Origin: Pseudonocardia parietis
GTDB lineage: Bacteria > Actinomycetota > Actinomycetes > Mycobacteriales > Pseudonocardiaceae
Assembly: GCF_017876315.1 (NCBI RefSeq)
Contig: NZ_JAGINU010000001.1
Location: forward strand, 4,960,001 to 5,024,000
Length of the DNA: 64,000 bases
Direction: 5' to 3'
The position numbers and the translations under genes are program-made. Below, in pieces: positions 42,143-49,817 of the stretch. Below the pieces are notes generated by a model. The model did no database searches. It saw only the letters and a program-made list of their open reading frames with translations, and was not told where the DNA came from. The number at the start of each line of letters is the position of its first letter. Within the stretch, counting starts at the first letter, position 1.

Positions 42143-42643
42143 GTGCTCTCGCCCGACGCTCTGGACATCGACCTGCTCGCCGCGCTGCAGGACCGCCCGA
42201 GAGCCGGGGTGCTGGAGCTCTCCCGCACGCTCAAGGTCGCCCGTGGCACCGTGCAGGCGCGGCTGGACCGGATGGAGCAGGCCGGCGTCGTCACCGGGTA
42301 CGGGCCGGACGTCGACCTCACGGCGGCCGGCTACGGGGTGCAGGCGTTCGTGACGCTCGAGATCGCCCAGGGCGAGCTGGACGACGTCGCCGCCGAGCTC
42401 GCCGCGCTGCCCGCGGTGACCGAGGCGTACGCGACGACCGGGTCGTCGGACGTGGTGTGCCGGCTCGCCGCGTCGTCGCACGAGGACCTGCAGGCGACCC
42501 TGCTCGCGCTGGGCCGCTCGACGCTGGTGGCCCGCTCCACCAGCGTCGTCGTCCTGTCCACGCTGGTCGCACCGCGGTGGCGCCCGCTACTGGAGCAGGG
42601 CCGCCGCGAGGGCCCCAGCCGTGCTCCGGCGTATCGCCCGTGA
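42143..42643 (+). CDS. Lrp/AsnC family transcriptional regulator
   Basis: A 166-residue feast/famine regulator. The N-terminal helix-turn-helix spans ALDIDLLAALQDRPRAGVLELSRTLKVARGTVQARLDRM in outline, with the recognition helix at VARGTVQARL. The C-terminal RAM ligand domain has VQAFVTLEIAQGELDDVAAEL and AYATTGSSDVVCRLAA. Effectors are usually amino acids. The RNA looks leaderless. It diverges from LacI, and its targets are not adjacent in an obvious way; a strong terminator follows. Confidence 0.9.
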   Translation: MLSPDALDIDLLAALQDRPRAGVLELSRTLKVARGTVQARLDRMEQAGVVTGYGPDVDLTAAGYGVQAFVTLEIAQGELDDVAAELAALPAVTEAYATTGSSDVVCRLAASSHEDLQATLLALGRSTLVARSTSVVVLSTLVAPRWRPLLEQGRREGPSRAPAYRP

Positions 42644-42645
42644 GT

Positions 42646-42673
42646 GGTGGTCGCGGTCCGGACCGCGACCACC
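42646..42673. terminator. 28-base perfect palindrome, bidirectional terminator
   Basis: GGTGGTCGCGGTCC (42646-42659) is followed at once by its exact reverse complement (42660-42673), between the convergent Lrp and DUF3159 genes, two bases from each stop. In RNA the innermost bases form the loop. Confidence 0.7.
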
Positions 42674-42675
42674 GG

Positions 42676-43401
42676 TCACGGGCGCGGAGCGCGCTCGGCG
42701 CGCCGCACGATCAGCACGGTGGCCACGACCGCGAGTGCGAGCAGCGGATAGCCCATCGCGAGCCGGGCGACGCCCAGCCAGGTCTCGGCGTTGGCGTCGT
42801 AGAGCAGACCCTGGATCACGACGCGGGCGGCGAACACGAACGCCCAGATCCCGGTGGCGAGGGTGTAGGCGCGCAGCAGGGCGGGTTCCTGGCGCCACTG
42901 CATGCCGCGGGAGTTGATGCCGTGCCAGATGACGCCGGCCAGCGGCCACTTCACGACCATCGACACCAGCGCGGCCAGTCCGAGGAAGGCGCTGTAGAGC
43001 AGACCGGGCAGGTAGAAGCCGCGGGCCTCACCGGTCTGCCGGGCGACCAGCGCGCAGACGCCGACGCCGAGCAGCCCGGAGATCGCCGGCTGGATCGGGT
43101 CGCGGCGGACCAGCCGCCACACCAGGACGGCGACACCCGCGACCAGCGCGGCGATGAGCCCCGCCCGCAGCCCGCCGATCAGGTTGACGACGACGAACAC
43201 CGCCACCGGCACCGACGAGGCGATGATCCCGGGGACACCGCCCATCTGCTCCATGAGCGTCGGCATCCGGTCCGGGTCCTCCTCCCGGCCGGCTTCAGCG
43301 ATGGGGGCGGTGTCCGGGTCCGGTTCGCCGGGCGTCTCGATCCGCGGAATCCGCGTGGTCGGCGCATCGCCGTCGTGCTGGACGCTGTGGGGGTCGCTCA
43401 A
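42676..43401 (-). CDS. DUF3159 family membrane protein
   Basis: A 241-residue integral membrane protein with a ~50-residue acidic cytoplasmic N-terminus and then about six to seven helices. The family segments are PTLMEQMGGVPGIIASSVP, QPAISGLLGVGVCALVARQTG, GFYLPGLLYSAFLG and the Trp-rich WPLAGVIWHGI. Unknown function; conserved next to an OB-fold and DUF3710 genes across actinobacteria. It follows the OB-fold gene by 40 bases. Confidence 0.87.
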   Translation of the reverse strand: MSDPHSVQHDGDAPTTRIPRIETPGEPDPDTAPIAEAGREEDPDRMPTLMEQMGGVPGIIASSVPVAVFVVVNLIGGLRAGLIAALVAGVAVLVWRLVRRDPIQPAISGLLGVGVCALVARQTGEARGFYLPGLLYSAFLGLAALVSMVVKWPLAGVIWHGINSRGMQWRQEPALLRAYTLATGIWAFVFAARVVIQGLLYDANAETWLGVARLAMGYPLLALAVVATVLIVRRAERAPRP

Positions 43402-43441
43402 GCCGTTCCGATCGCTCGGGGGATCTGCCGGGTCTGCCGAG

Positions 43442-43819
43442 TCACTGCGCCGGACAGATCTCGTAGTACGGGTTGTAGAGCACCTTCTGACCGTCGCGGA
43501 CGGAGATCCGCCCGCGCACGCGCATGGTGCGGCCTGCCTCGATGCCGGGGATCCGGCGCCGGCCCATCCAGACCAGTGTGACGCCGTCGGTGCCGTCGAA
43601 CAGTTCGGCCTTCAGTGTCGCGTCGGCGCCCTGCGGGCAGAACTCGACGCTGCGGATCCGGCCGAGCATCGTGACCTCCTCGCCGCAGGCGGTGTCGCGG
43701 GCCGGCCGTGCACCGGTCTCCTCGACGTCCTCGGCGAGATCGCGTGCGTCGAGCTCGTCGACGTCGCTGGTGAGTTTGTGGAGCATCCGGCGGAAGGCCC
43801 CGCCATCCGTGCTGCCCAT
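43442..43819 (-). CDS. OB-fold nucleic-acid-binding domain protein
   Basis: A 125-residue protein. The N-terminal helical segment (GAFRRMLHKLTSDVDELDARDL) is followed by an OB fold: GEEVTMLGRIRSVEFCP, TLKAELFDGTDGVTLVWMGRRRIPGI and GRTMRVRGRISVRDGQKVLYNPYYEI (landmarks). It belongs to the conserved block with DUF3159 and DUF3710; a role in DNA or RNA metabolism is presumed. It probably has its own promoter, since a terminator closes the preceding DUF3710 gene. Confidence 0.87.
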   Translation of the reverse strand: MGSTDGGAFRRMLHKLTSDVDELDARDLAEDVEETGARPARDTACGEEVTMLGRIRSVEFCPQGADATLKAELFDGTDGVTLVWMGRRRIPGIEAGRTMRVRGRISVRDGQKVLYNPYYEICPAQ

Positions 43820-44059
43820 GTCTCTCCTCGGCCGCGCGGTCGGCGGACCGTCCGGTGTCCGTGCTCGTGTGGCGACCCCGACGGGTGTCGTGTCATCGCC
43901 CCGCCAGGGTACGCGCGGAGGTCCCGGCCCGGGCCCTCACCAGGCACTCGTCGCCCGGTCGGCCGGGCGGCGCCGATCGGTCGCCCGGGTGCGCCCGGTG
44001 GTCGGCAGGGAAGACCACGCGACGGCCGTTCCGGACACGGTGCCCGGAACGGCCCGCGG
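43820..44059. other. intergenic between DUF3710 and OB-fold genes
   Basis: 240 bases without a convincing gene. The left part would carry the promoter of the OB-fold gene (no clear boxes), and the right end carries the hairpin at 44024-44054. In related genomes I recall the two genes lying closer together. Confidence 0.4.
44024..44054 (-). terminator. hairpin terminator after the DUF3710 gene
   Basis: GGCCGTTCCGG (44024-44034) pairs perfectly with CCGGAACGGCC (44044-44054) around a 9-base loop, 6 bases beyond the stop at 44060. Confidence 0.65.
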
Positions 44060-47000
44060 TCAGTCGCGCCGGTGCCGGCCGAGGTCGCGGGGATCGGTGC
44101 CGCCGCCGCGCCGGCCGGACGACCACTGGCCGGTGAGACCGGAGCCCCCCACGGCGCGCCCGGGCTCGTCGCGCGGTTCCTCGTCCCGGTCGTCGTCCCG
44201 CTCGTCGGACTCGCGTCCGGCCGCTGCGGCCCGGCTGGCCCGGTAGTCGGCGAGCCCGGTGACGCCGTTCCCGTTGCGGGGCCCGGAGCCGGCCTGCTCC
44301 GCACTGCGCAGCAGTTCCTGCAGGGCACTGCGGGCTTCGTCCGCCGAGGGTCGTTCGCCGGTGTCGTGGGTGTCGTGGGTGCGTTCCCGGCGTTCCGCCC
44401 GAGGGCTGAACAGATCGTCACCGTCCGAGTAGGACCAGGCCGGCTCGCGGCCGGGCCGGTGGTCGGCCTCCTCGGACCGGTGGCCGGACCGATGGCCGGG
44501 CTCGTGATCGGCCCGGCCTGACCGGTGGTCGTCCTGGTGGTCGGACTGGCCTGACCGGTGGTCGGACTGGCCTGACTGGTGGTCGGGCTGGTGGTCGGGC
44601 TGGTGGTCGGCGGCCCGGCGCGGCGCGGGGCTCGCCGGCGCGTCGAGTGCCGCCGAGGCCAGAAGGTCCGCCACCGACGTGCCGCTACCCGAACCGTGCC
44701 GTCCGGCGCGGCGGCTGGCGGCGATCTCCGTGGAGAGCCAGTCGTCGTCGCCCGAGCGGGGCTGCGGCTGCTCGGCCGCCGGTCGCTCCCGGCGTTGCCG
44801 CCGGGGCACTGCCGGGGACGCCGCGGGCGCCGGAGGTGCCGGCGGGACCGGCACCCGGTCGAGGGTGGCGTCCATCAGCTGTACATCGGAGAGCGGGATG
44901 TCCTCGATCGCCGTCGACATCCGGCGGGCGACCTCGGCGTCGGTACGGGTGCGGTCCGGCTCGCCGGTGCCACTGCGGCCCGGATCGGCGGCCTCGGTGC
45001 CCGGCAGGTCCGCGGCGTCGATCGAATCGGGCGTGTCGGTTCCACGCCGGTCACCGGTGCCGACGCCCAGAGGGTCGGGTGCGTCGGTACCACTCCGGAC
45101 ACGGGTGCCGATGCCCAGCGGATCGGCCGCGTCGGTACCACGCCGGTCACGGGTGCCGACGCCCAGCGGATCGGCCGCGTCGATGCCACGCCGCTCCGTC
45201 GCGTCGGCACCGCGCCGGTGCCCGTCGCCGGTGCCACGCCCGGCCAGCAGGTCGGACGCGTCGATCCGGCCGACGCTCTCGCGGTCGGCGGCACGACGGC
45301 GGCGCGACCGGCGACCGGAGTCCCCGCCGGCGGAGTCGGCCGGCTCGCCCGGACCGGTACCGATGACGTCACCGGCACCGAACTGCGATTCGTCGTCGGT
45401 GCCGGCTCCCCGGGTGGACCCGGAGGCCGGGCGGGAGCCGCGGCCGGTGTCGGAGCCGCCCCGAGGCGCGTCGCGACGGGCCGGGTCGGCCTCGGTCCCG
45501 GCGAGCAGATCTGTGACCGACAGCGCGGTCACCGCGGGGTCGCGGCGCGCCGGGGGCTCGGCCGGTTCGGCATCCGGCGCGGGCTCCGGAGCCTGCGAGC
45601 CGAGCGGGTCCGACGAGCGCGAGCCGAACGGGTCCGACGCACGGGAACCGAACGGTTCCGGCGCGCCGGAACCGAGCGGGTCGGACGACCGGGCGCCCAG
45701 GGAGTCCGACGAGCGGGAGCCGAACGGGTCCGGTGTGGCGGAACCGAGCGGATCCGACGACCGGGTGCCCACGGCATCCGACGAACGGGAGCCGAACGGG
45801 TCCGACGTGGCGGAACCGAGCGGGTCCGGTGTGCGGGGCTGCGGGTCGGGCGTGCGGGGCGCACGGGCAGCGGTGTCGGCCGCCGGCGTCCGGTCGGACC
45901 CGGTCGCCCCGCGGCGGGGCCGCCGGGCCGGGCCGTCGAGCCCGTCGGCGAGCTCGTCCGGCTCCGGACGCTCGTTCCGGGTGAGCCGGCGACGGCCGCT
46001 GCTCGTGACCGCGGTGCGGTCGGAACGTTCCGGCCTGCCACGGCGCCGGCTCTGGCGGCCTGCGTCGGGAGCCTGGTCCGGCTCGTCGACCGGTGGGACG
46101 GACGGGCCGCCCGCGATCGCGGTGCGCTCAGCCGGCTCCTCCGGCGGGACGGGGCGGGCCAGCGCGGTCCGCTCGGACGGGGCCTCTCCTCGGACCGGCC
46201 GGGGCAGCGCGGTCCGCCCGGACGGCTGCTCCGCCCGGATCGGGCGGGCCAGCGCGGTCCGCTCGGCCGCGTTCTCGGCAGGCACCGCGCCGGGGGCCGC
46301 CGCGGCCGGGCGGCGTCGTGCCGCCGGGAGCGCGCGGGTCATGGGGTCGGCACCGGTGTCGTCCGACCGGCGCGTCGGGGCGGAGACCGGTCCGGCCGCC
46401 GGGACGCGCCGGGTCGGCGCGGGCGCCACCGGCGGACGGGCGCCCCCGCGCGGGGTCGCTCCGGTGGACGGCGCCTTCGTCGCTCCCGTCGACGGCGCCT
46501 TCGTCGCACCTGTCGACGGCGGCTTCGTCGCACCTGTCGACGGAGACTTCGTCGCACCGGTCGGCGAGGACGGAGCGGAACCGTCCGGTAGCGGGACGGA
46601 GACCGTGATGCTCGGTTTCTGCGGCGCGACCTCGGGCTGCTTCTCCCGCAGACGCTCGGGCAGGGTGAGCGGCAGCACCGTCCGCGGTGGGTAGGGCGAC
46701 TTCCCGCGGACAACGATGATTCCGCGCAGCACCCGGCGCAGCTCGACGTCGAGCGCGTCCACTGTCTCCAGCGACGCCGTCGCGACGCCGTAGACCATCC
46801 AGCGCGGACCGTCGCAGCCCACGAACACCGACGCGGCGTTCTCGGTGCGGGCGTGCAGCTCGCGGCCCCAGTCCCCACGGGTGCTGCGGACCCGGGCACC
46901 GCCGTTGCGCAGCGACTTCTCGATCTCGGCGGACAGGTCGGACCACAAGCCCGACGACCGCGGGGCGGCCAGCGCGCTCACCGCGATCCGCCCCTCCGGC

Positions 47001-48076
47001 AGCAGCAGGTGGACGGCCTGCGGGTGCTCCGCGCCAGCCGGTTCGAGCGTCATCTCGGCGCCGTAGGGCACCGGGACCTGCACGGCCCCGAGATCGACGC
47101 GGGCGAGCGCGTCCGTCATCGACGGGTCGAGCTCCTCCACGTCGGCCGGGCCGAGCGGCCGGCCACCGCTGCCCGGCGGCGGGACGGACAGCGGGGCGTC
47201 GCCGACGCCGTACTCGTCCTCGTCGTACTCGTCGTACTCGTAGTCGTCCTCGTCGTGGTCGTCGCCGTAGTCATCGGCGTCGCGGTCGTCGCGGCGGCCC
47301 CAGGTGGGATCGTCGGGGTCGCCGCCGTCGAAGCCCTGGGGTGTCTGGTTGCGGGCGTAGGCGGGTTCGTCGCGCTCGCTGCGGTGGCTGAGCAGTGGCG
47401 GCTCGCGGTCGTCCCACCGGCCGTCCGCGGACACCCGGCCCTCGTGGTCGTCACCGGCGCGGAACCGGCCGGACGCGCCGGGCTCGCGCACCGCACGGAC
47501 GGCCGTCGTCGCGGCGGCGCCGGCCGGTCCGGCACCGTTGCGACCGGCGCCCTCCCCTGCGGGGCCACCGCGGCCCGGTCCGGCACCGTTCGGCACGCGT
47601 CCGGCGCCGTTCGGCACGCGCCCGCCCGGCGCGGCGCCGTTGCCCGCGCCGTTCTGCGGGGTGCCGTTCTGCGGGGCGCCGTTACGACCAGCACCGTTCG
47701 GACCCGCACCGTTTGGACCTGCACCGTTCGGGCCAGCACCGTTGGGTCCGGCACCGTTGCGACCGGCACCATTGCGACCGGCGCCGTTCGGGCCCACACC
47801 GTTCGGAGCTGCACCGTTCGGAGCTGCACCATTCGGAGCTGCACCGTTCGGAGCTGCACCGTTCGGAGCTGCACCGTTCGGAGCTGCACCGTTCGGAGCT
47901 GCACCGTTCGGGCCCGGCCCGCGGTGGGCGTCGGGCCCTGCGGAGTGGTCGTCGTAGTCGTCGTAGAAGTCGGCGTCGCCGTAGCCCGGGTAGCCGGGAT
48001 AGGTGCCGCTGCCGGTCACCTCGGTCTCGTGCTCGGGCCGGATGTCGAACATCCGCCCGCGGGTGCGTCCGGGCAT
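44060..48076 (-). CDS. greatly enlarged DUF3710 protein with repeat-rich disordered regions
   Basis: A 1338-residue protein; DUF3710 proteins are normally about 200-260. Residues about 57-190 are NGAAP/NGAGP pentapeptide repeats, then an Asp/Tyr-rich acidic stretch. The DUF3710 domain lies at about 305-480 (LARVDLGAVQVPVPYGAEM, SAEIEKSLRNGGA, WGRELHARTE, RWMVYGVATA, RVLRGIIVVRG, PYPPRTVLPL). The remaining ~858 residues are low complexity with separate repeat blocks: STGATK (about 500-542), ERTALARP (about 598-655), SSDPLGS/FGSR (about 745-829), RRGTDAADPLG (about 945-1025) and SDHQ/SGHR (about 1152-1208). DLLA motifs recur three times. No membrane helix. Its ATG overlaps the dut stop by one base. 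Function unknown. Confidence 0.85.
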   Translation of the reverse strand: MPGRTRGRMFDIRPEHETEVTGSGTYPGYPGYGDADFYDDYDDHSAGPDAHRGPGPNGAAPNGAAPNGAAPNGAAPNGAAPNGAAPNGAAPNGVGPNGAGRNGAGRNGAGPNGAGPNGAGPNGAGPNGAGRNGAPQNGTPQNGAGNGAAPGGRVPNGAGRVPNGAGPGRGGPAGEGAGRNGAGPAGAAATTAVRAVREPGASGRFRAGDDHEGRVSADGRWDDREPPLLSHRSERDEPAYARNQTPQGFDGGDPDDPTWGRRDDRDADDYGDDHDEDDYEYDEYDEDEYGVGDAPLSVPPPGSGGRPLGPADVEELDPSMTDALARVDLGAVQVPVPYGAEMTLEPAGAEHPQAVHLLLPEGRIAVSALAAPRSSGLWSDLSAEIEKSLRNGGARVRSTRGDWGRELHARTENAASVFVGCDGPRWMVYGVATASLETVDALDVELRRVLRGIIVVRGKSPYPPRTVLPLTLPERLREKQPEVAPQKPSITVSVPLPDGSAPSSPTGATKSPSTGATKPPSTGATKAPSTGATKAPSTGATPRGGARPPVAPAPTRRVPAAGPVSAPTRRSDDTGADPMTRALPAARRRPAAAAPGAVPAENAAERTALARPIRAEQPSGRTALPRPVRGEAPSERTALARPVPPEEPAERTAIAGGPSVPPVDEPDQAPDAGRQSRRRGRPERSDRTAVTSSGRRRLTRNERPEPDELADGLDGPARRPRRGATGSDRTPAADTAARAPRTPDPQPRTPDPLGSATSDPFGSRSSDAVGTRSSDPLGSATPDPFGSRSSDSLGARSSDPLGSGAPEPFGSRASDPFGSRSSDPLGSQAPEPAPDAEPAEPPARRDPAVTALSVTDLLAGTEADPARRDAPRGGSDTGRGSRPASGSTRGAGTDDESQFGAGDVIGTGPGEPADSAGGDSGRRSRRRRAADRESVGRIDASDLLAGRGTGDGHRRGADATERRGIDAADPLGVGTRDRRGTDAADPLGIGTRVRSGTDAPDPLGVGTGDRRGTDTPDSIDAADLPGTEAADPGRSGTGEPDRTRTDAEVARRMSTAIEDIPLSDVQLMDATLDRVPVPPAPPAPAASPAVPRRQRRERPAAEQPQPRSGDDDWLSTEIAASRRAGRHGSGSGTSVADLLASAALDAPASPAPRRAADHQPDHQPDHQSGQSDHRSGQSDHQDDHRSGRADHEPGHRSGHRSEEADHRPGREPAWSYSDGDDLFSPRAERRERTHDTHDTGERPSADEARSALQELLRSAEQAGSGPRNGNGVTGLADYRASRAAAAGRESDERDDDRDEEPRDEPGRAVGGSGLTGQWSSGRRGGGTDPRDLGRHRRD
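47801..47905 (-). repeat. 15-base minisatellite, seven near-perfect copies
   Basis: GTTCGGAGCTGCACC is repeated seven times head to tail (47801-47905); the third copy starts with A instead of G, and the others are identical. On the minus strand each copy encodes one five-residue unit of the N-G-A-A-P type, so copy number changes keep the frame. Looser copies continue to about 47690. Confidence 0.92.
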
Positions 48077-48591
48077 CAGTGGGTACCTCCCCCGTGCCCG
48101 AGCGCGGCGTTCCCGCCGGTCGAGCCGTGGCCCGCGGTGCCGCGTACGGACTCCGGCAGCGCGGGGACCTCGATGAACCGGGCCGTCTCGACCCGCTGTA
48201 CGACCAGTTGCGCGATCCGGTCTCCTCTGCGCAGCTCCACCGGCTCGGCCGGGTCCAGGTTGACCAGGCAGACCTTGATCTCGCCGCGGTAACCGGCGTC
48301 CACCGTGCCGGGCGCGTTGACTATCGACAGCCCGCAGCGGGCGGCCAGCCCGGAACGGGGGTGCACGAACCCGGCGTAGCCGTCGGGCAGTGCGATCGCG
48401 ACGCCGGTACCGACCAGCGAGCGTTCACCGGGGGCGAGCACCAGATCCTCGGTGGTCACCAGGTCGGCCCCGGCGTCACCGGGGCGTGCGTAGGCGGGCA
48501 GCGGGATGCCGGGGTCGAGCCGGGCCAGCAGCACGTCGACGGACGGTGCGACCAGCGGCTCGTCCGGGGGAGCGGGGGCGGAACCGGGCAC
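48076..48591 (-). CDS. dut: deoxyuridine 5'-triphosphate nucleotidohydrolase
   Basis: A trimeric dUTPase hydrolysing dUTP to dUMP. All five motifs are seen: [25 protein letters not shown] with catalytic Asp, GDRIAQLV and the C-terminal [10 protein letters not shown], in which His replaces the stacking Phe, as in mycobacterial enzymes as I recall. The start is uncertain. The GTG at 48591 (171 residues) is the longest that does not overlap the divergent gene, and the GTG at 48535 also begins before the fold. It is coupled to the DUF3710 gene (TGATG). Confidence 0.93.
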   Translation of the reverse strand: MPGSAPAPPDEPLVAPSVDVLLARLDPGIPLPAYARPGDAGADLVTTEDLVLAPGERSLVGTGVAIALPDGYAGFVHPRSGLAARCGLSIVNAPGTVDAGYRGEIKVCLVNLDPAEPVELRRGDRIAQLVVQRVETARFIEVPALPESVRGTAGHGSTGGNAALGHGGGTH

Positions 48592-48603
48592 GGCGGGCGA
48601 CGC

Positions 48604-48609
48604 TACCCT
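48604..48609 (+). promoter_or_regulatory. -10 box for a leaderless DUF3093 transcript
   Basis: TACCCT ends 7 bases before the GTG at 48617, consistent with transcription from the start codon. The reverse strand of the same bases gives AGGGTA, and TAGCGT (48604-48599) ends 7 bases before the dut GTG at 48591, so both divergent genes may be leaderless. Confidence 0.4.
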
Positions 48610-48616
48610 GGAACCC

Positions 48617-49117
48617 GTGAGCGATCGCCTTCCGGAGACGGACTCTGCGACGTCCGGCCCCACTACGTTCGACGAGCGGTTGTCGGTCCCCGTGTGGTGG
48701 TACCTGCTCGCCCTCGGACTCGCTGTCCTGATGGGCGCCCAGATCCACATGGGTTATCCGGGCCTACGGTCCTGGATCGGCTACGTGACGATGGTCCCGC
48801 TGTGCGTCGGCGCCCTCTGGTGGCTCGGCCGCAGCCGCACCACCGTGCGCGACGGGAAACTGATCTCGAACGGACGCACGCTGCCGCTGTCCGTGGTCGG
48901 CGTCACCGACATCGTGGCGAAGGCCGACAAACAGCAGGCCCTGGGCCCCGACCTGGATCCGACGGCGTACGTCCTGCACCGCGGCTGGGTGGGGCCACTG
49001 GTCCGGGTGGAGATCACCGATCAGGACTCGGACGAGCCGTACTGGGTGGTGAGCAGCCGCCGTCCGGAGGAACTCCGGGCGGCGATCGCGGAGCAGGCGC
49101 CGCACCGCACCGGCTGA
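48617..49117 (+). CDS. DUF3093 family membrane protein
   Basis: A 166-residue protein. After a ~25-residue hydrophilic start come two membrane helices ([20 protein letters not shown] and a second around [18 protein letters not shown]). A C-terminal cytoplasmic domain follows ([49 protein letters not shown]). Equivalent to the conserved gene beside dut in mycobacteria (Rv2698 from memory). Unknown function. GTG start; transcript likely leaderless. Confidence 0.88.
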   Translation: MSDRLPETDSATSGPTTFDERLSVPVWWYLLALGLAVLMGAQIHMGYPGLRSWIGYVTMVPLCVGALWWLGRSRTTVRDGKLISNGRTLPLSVVGVTDIVAKADKQQALGPDLDPTAYVLHRGWVGPLVRVEITDQDSDEPYWVVSSRRPEELRAAIAEQAPHRTG

Positions 49118-49135
49118 GCAGCTCCTCCGACGACG

Positions 49136-49169
49136 ACAGGCCCCGGCGGAAAAGTCCGCCGGGGCCTGT
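49136..49169. terminator. strong bidirectional hairpin terminator
   Basis: ACAGGCCCCGGCGGA (49136-49150) and TCCGCCGGGGCCTGT (49155-49169) form a perfect 15-base stem with an AAAG tetraloop, between the convergent DUF3093 and DUF4193 genes. No U tract. Confidence 0.85.
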
Positions 49170-49188
49170 GCCGTCCCGTCCTCGCTCG

Positions 49189-49491
49189 TCAGGCCGCGCA
49201 GTCCCGGCAGAGGAACTGTCCACCCGACGAGCTGGCCAGCCGGCTCCGGTGGTGCACCAGGAAACAGCTGGCACAGGTGAACTCGTCCGCCTGCTTCGGC
49301 AGCACGTTCACCGTCAGTTCCTCGCCGGACAGGTCGGCGCCCGGGAGCTCGTAGCTCTCCGCGGTGTCGGTCTCCTCGACGTCGACGACCGCGGACTGCG
49401 CCTCGTTGCGGCGCTGCTTGAGCTCGTCGAGCGAGTCCTCGGCCATCTCGTCGGCCTCGTTGCGACGCGGTGCGTCGTAGTCTTGCGCCAT
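49189..49491 (-). CDS. DUF4193 family zinc-ribbon protein
   Basis: A 100-residue acidic protein. An N-terminal MAQDYDAPRRNEADEMAEDSL stretch (landmark MAQDYDAPR) and ELKQRRNEAQSAVVDVEE helix lead to a C-terminal zinc ribbon FTCASCFLVHHRSRLA...FLCRDCAA (CxxC...CxxC). The family is nearly universal in actinobacteria beside dut and cei; function unknown, possibly nucleic-acid or RNA-polymerase associated. Monocistronic. Confidence 0.92.
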   Translation of the reverse strand: MAQDYDAPRRNEADEMAEDSLDELKQRRNEAQSAVVDVEETDTAESYELPGADLSGEELTVNVLPKQADEFTCASCFLVHHRSRLASSSGGQFLCRDCAA

Positions 49492-49817
49492 GGGTCTCAC
49501 CCTTGCCGTTCACGTCTGTGCTGCTCCTCCCGGCCGGTGAGCAGCAGATCCTTCGCATCTGTCGGTCGTCGCGTGCCGCTGAGAAACGTCGCGGCGACCA
49601 GGTTTGTGCCCGGTCACGGAAGTGACGCCGGTCTCACTCCGCCGACGGTCCGGCGGTGCTCGACCCGGATTCGTCCGGAGGGACCGGTCCGCACCGGCGG
49701 CGGGGAGGGTAGCCCAGGGTGCGGCATGTCGCGCACCGAGTCCCCCTGTTGCGCGTGCGGACGGGCGGGGGTGTCACACCGACACCACCGCGGCCGTCCG
49801 GACTAGGGTCGGTCGGC
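49492..49817. other. intergenic, divergent promoter region
   Basis: 326 bases between DUF4193 (minus) and the phosphotransferase (plus). No frame looks like a gene. A small hairpin GGTGTC-ACACC-GACACC lies at 49770-49786. TAGGGT (49804-49809) lies 8 bases before the GTG at 49818 and could be the -10 of a leaderless transcript. Confidence 0.45.

Noticed and set aside
47690-47905. Possible CRISPR-like repeat array
   Set aside because: The 15-base units are directly contiguous without spacers and encode an in-frame peptide repeat; no cas genes are present.
47395-49806. An 803-codon plus-strand open frame opposite DUF3710 and dut
   Set aside because: Its sequence is Arg/His-rich low complexity mirroring the repeat codons; dut and DUF3093 motifs lie in other frames.
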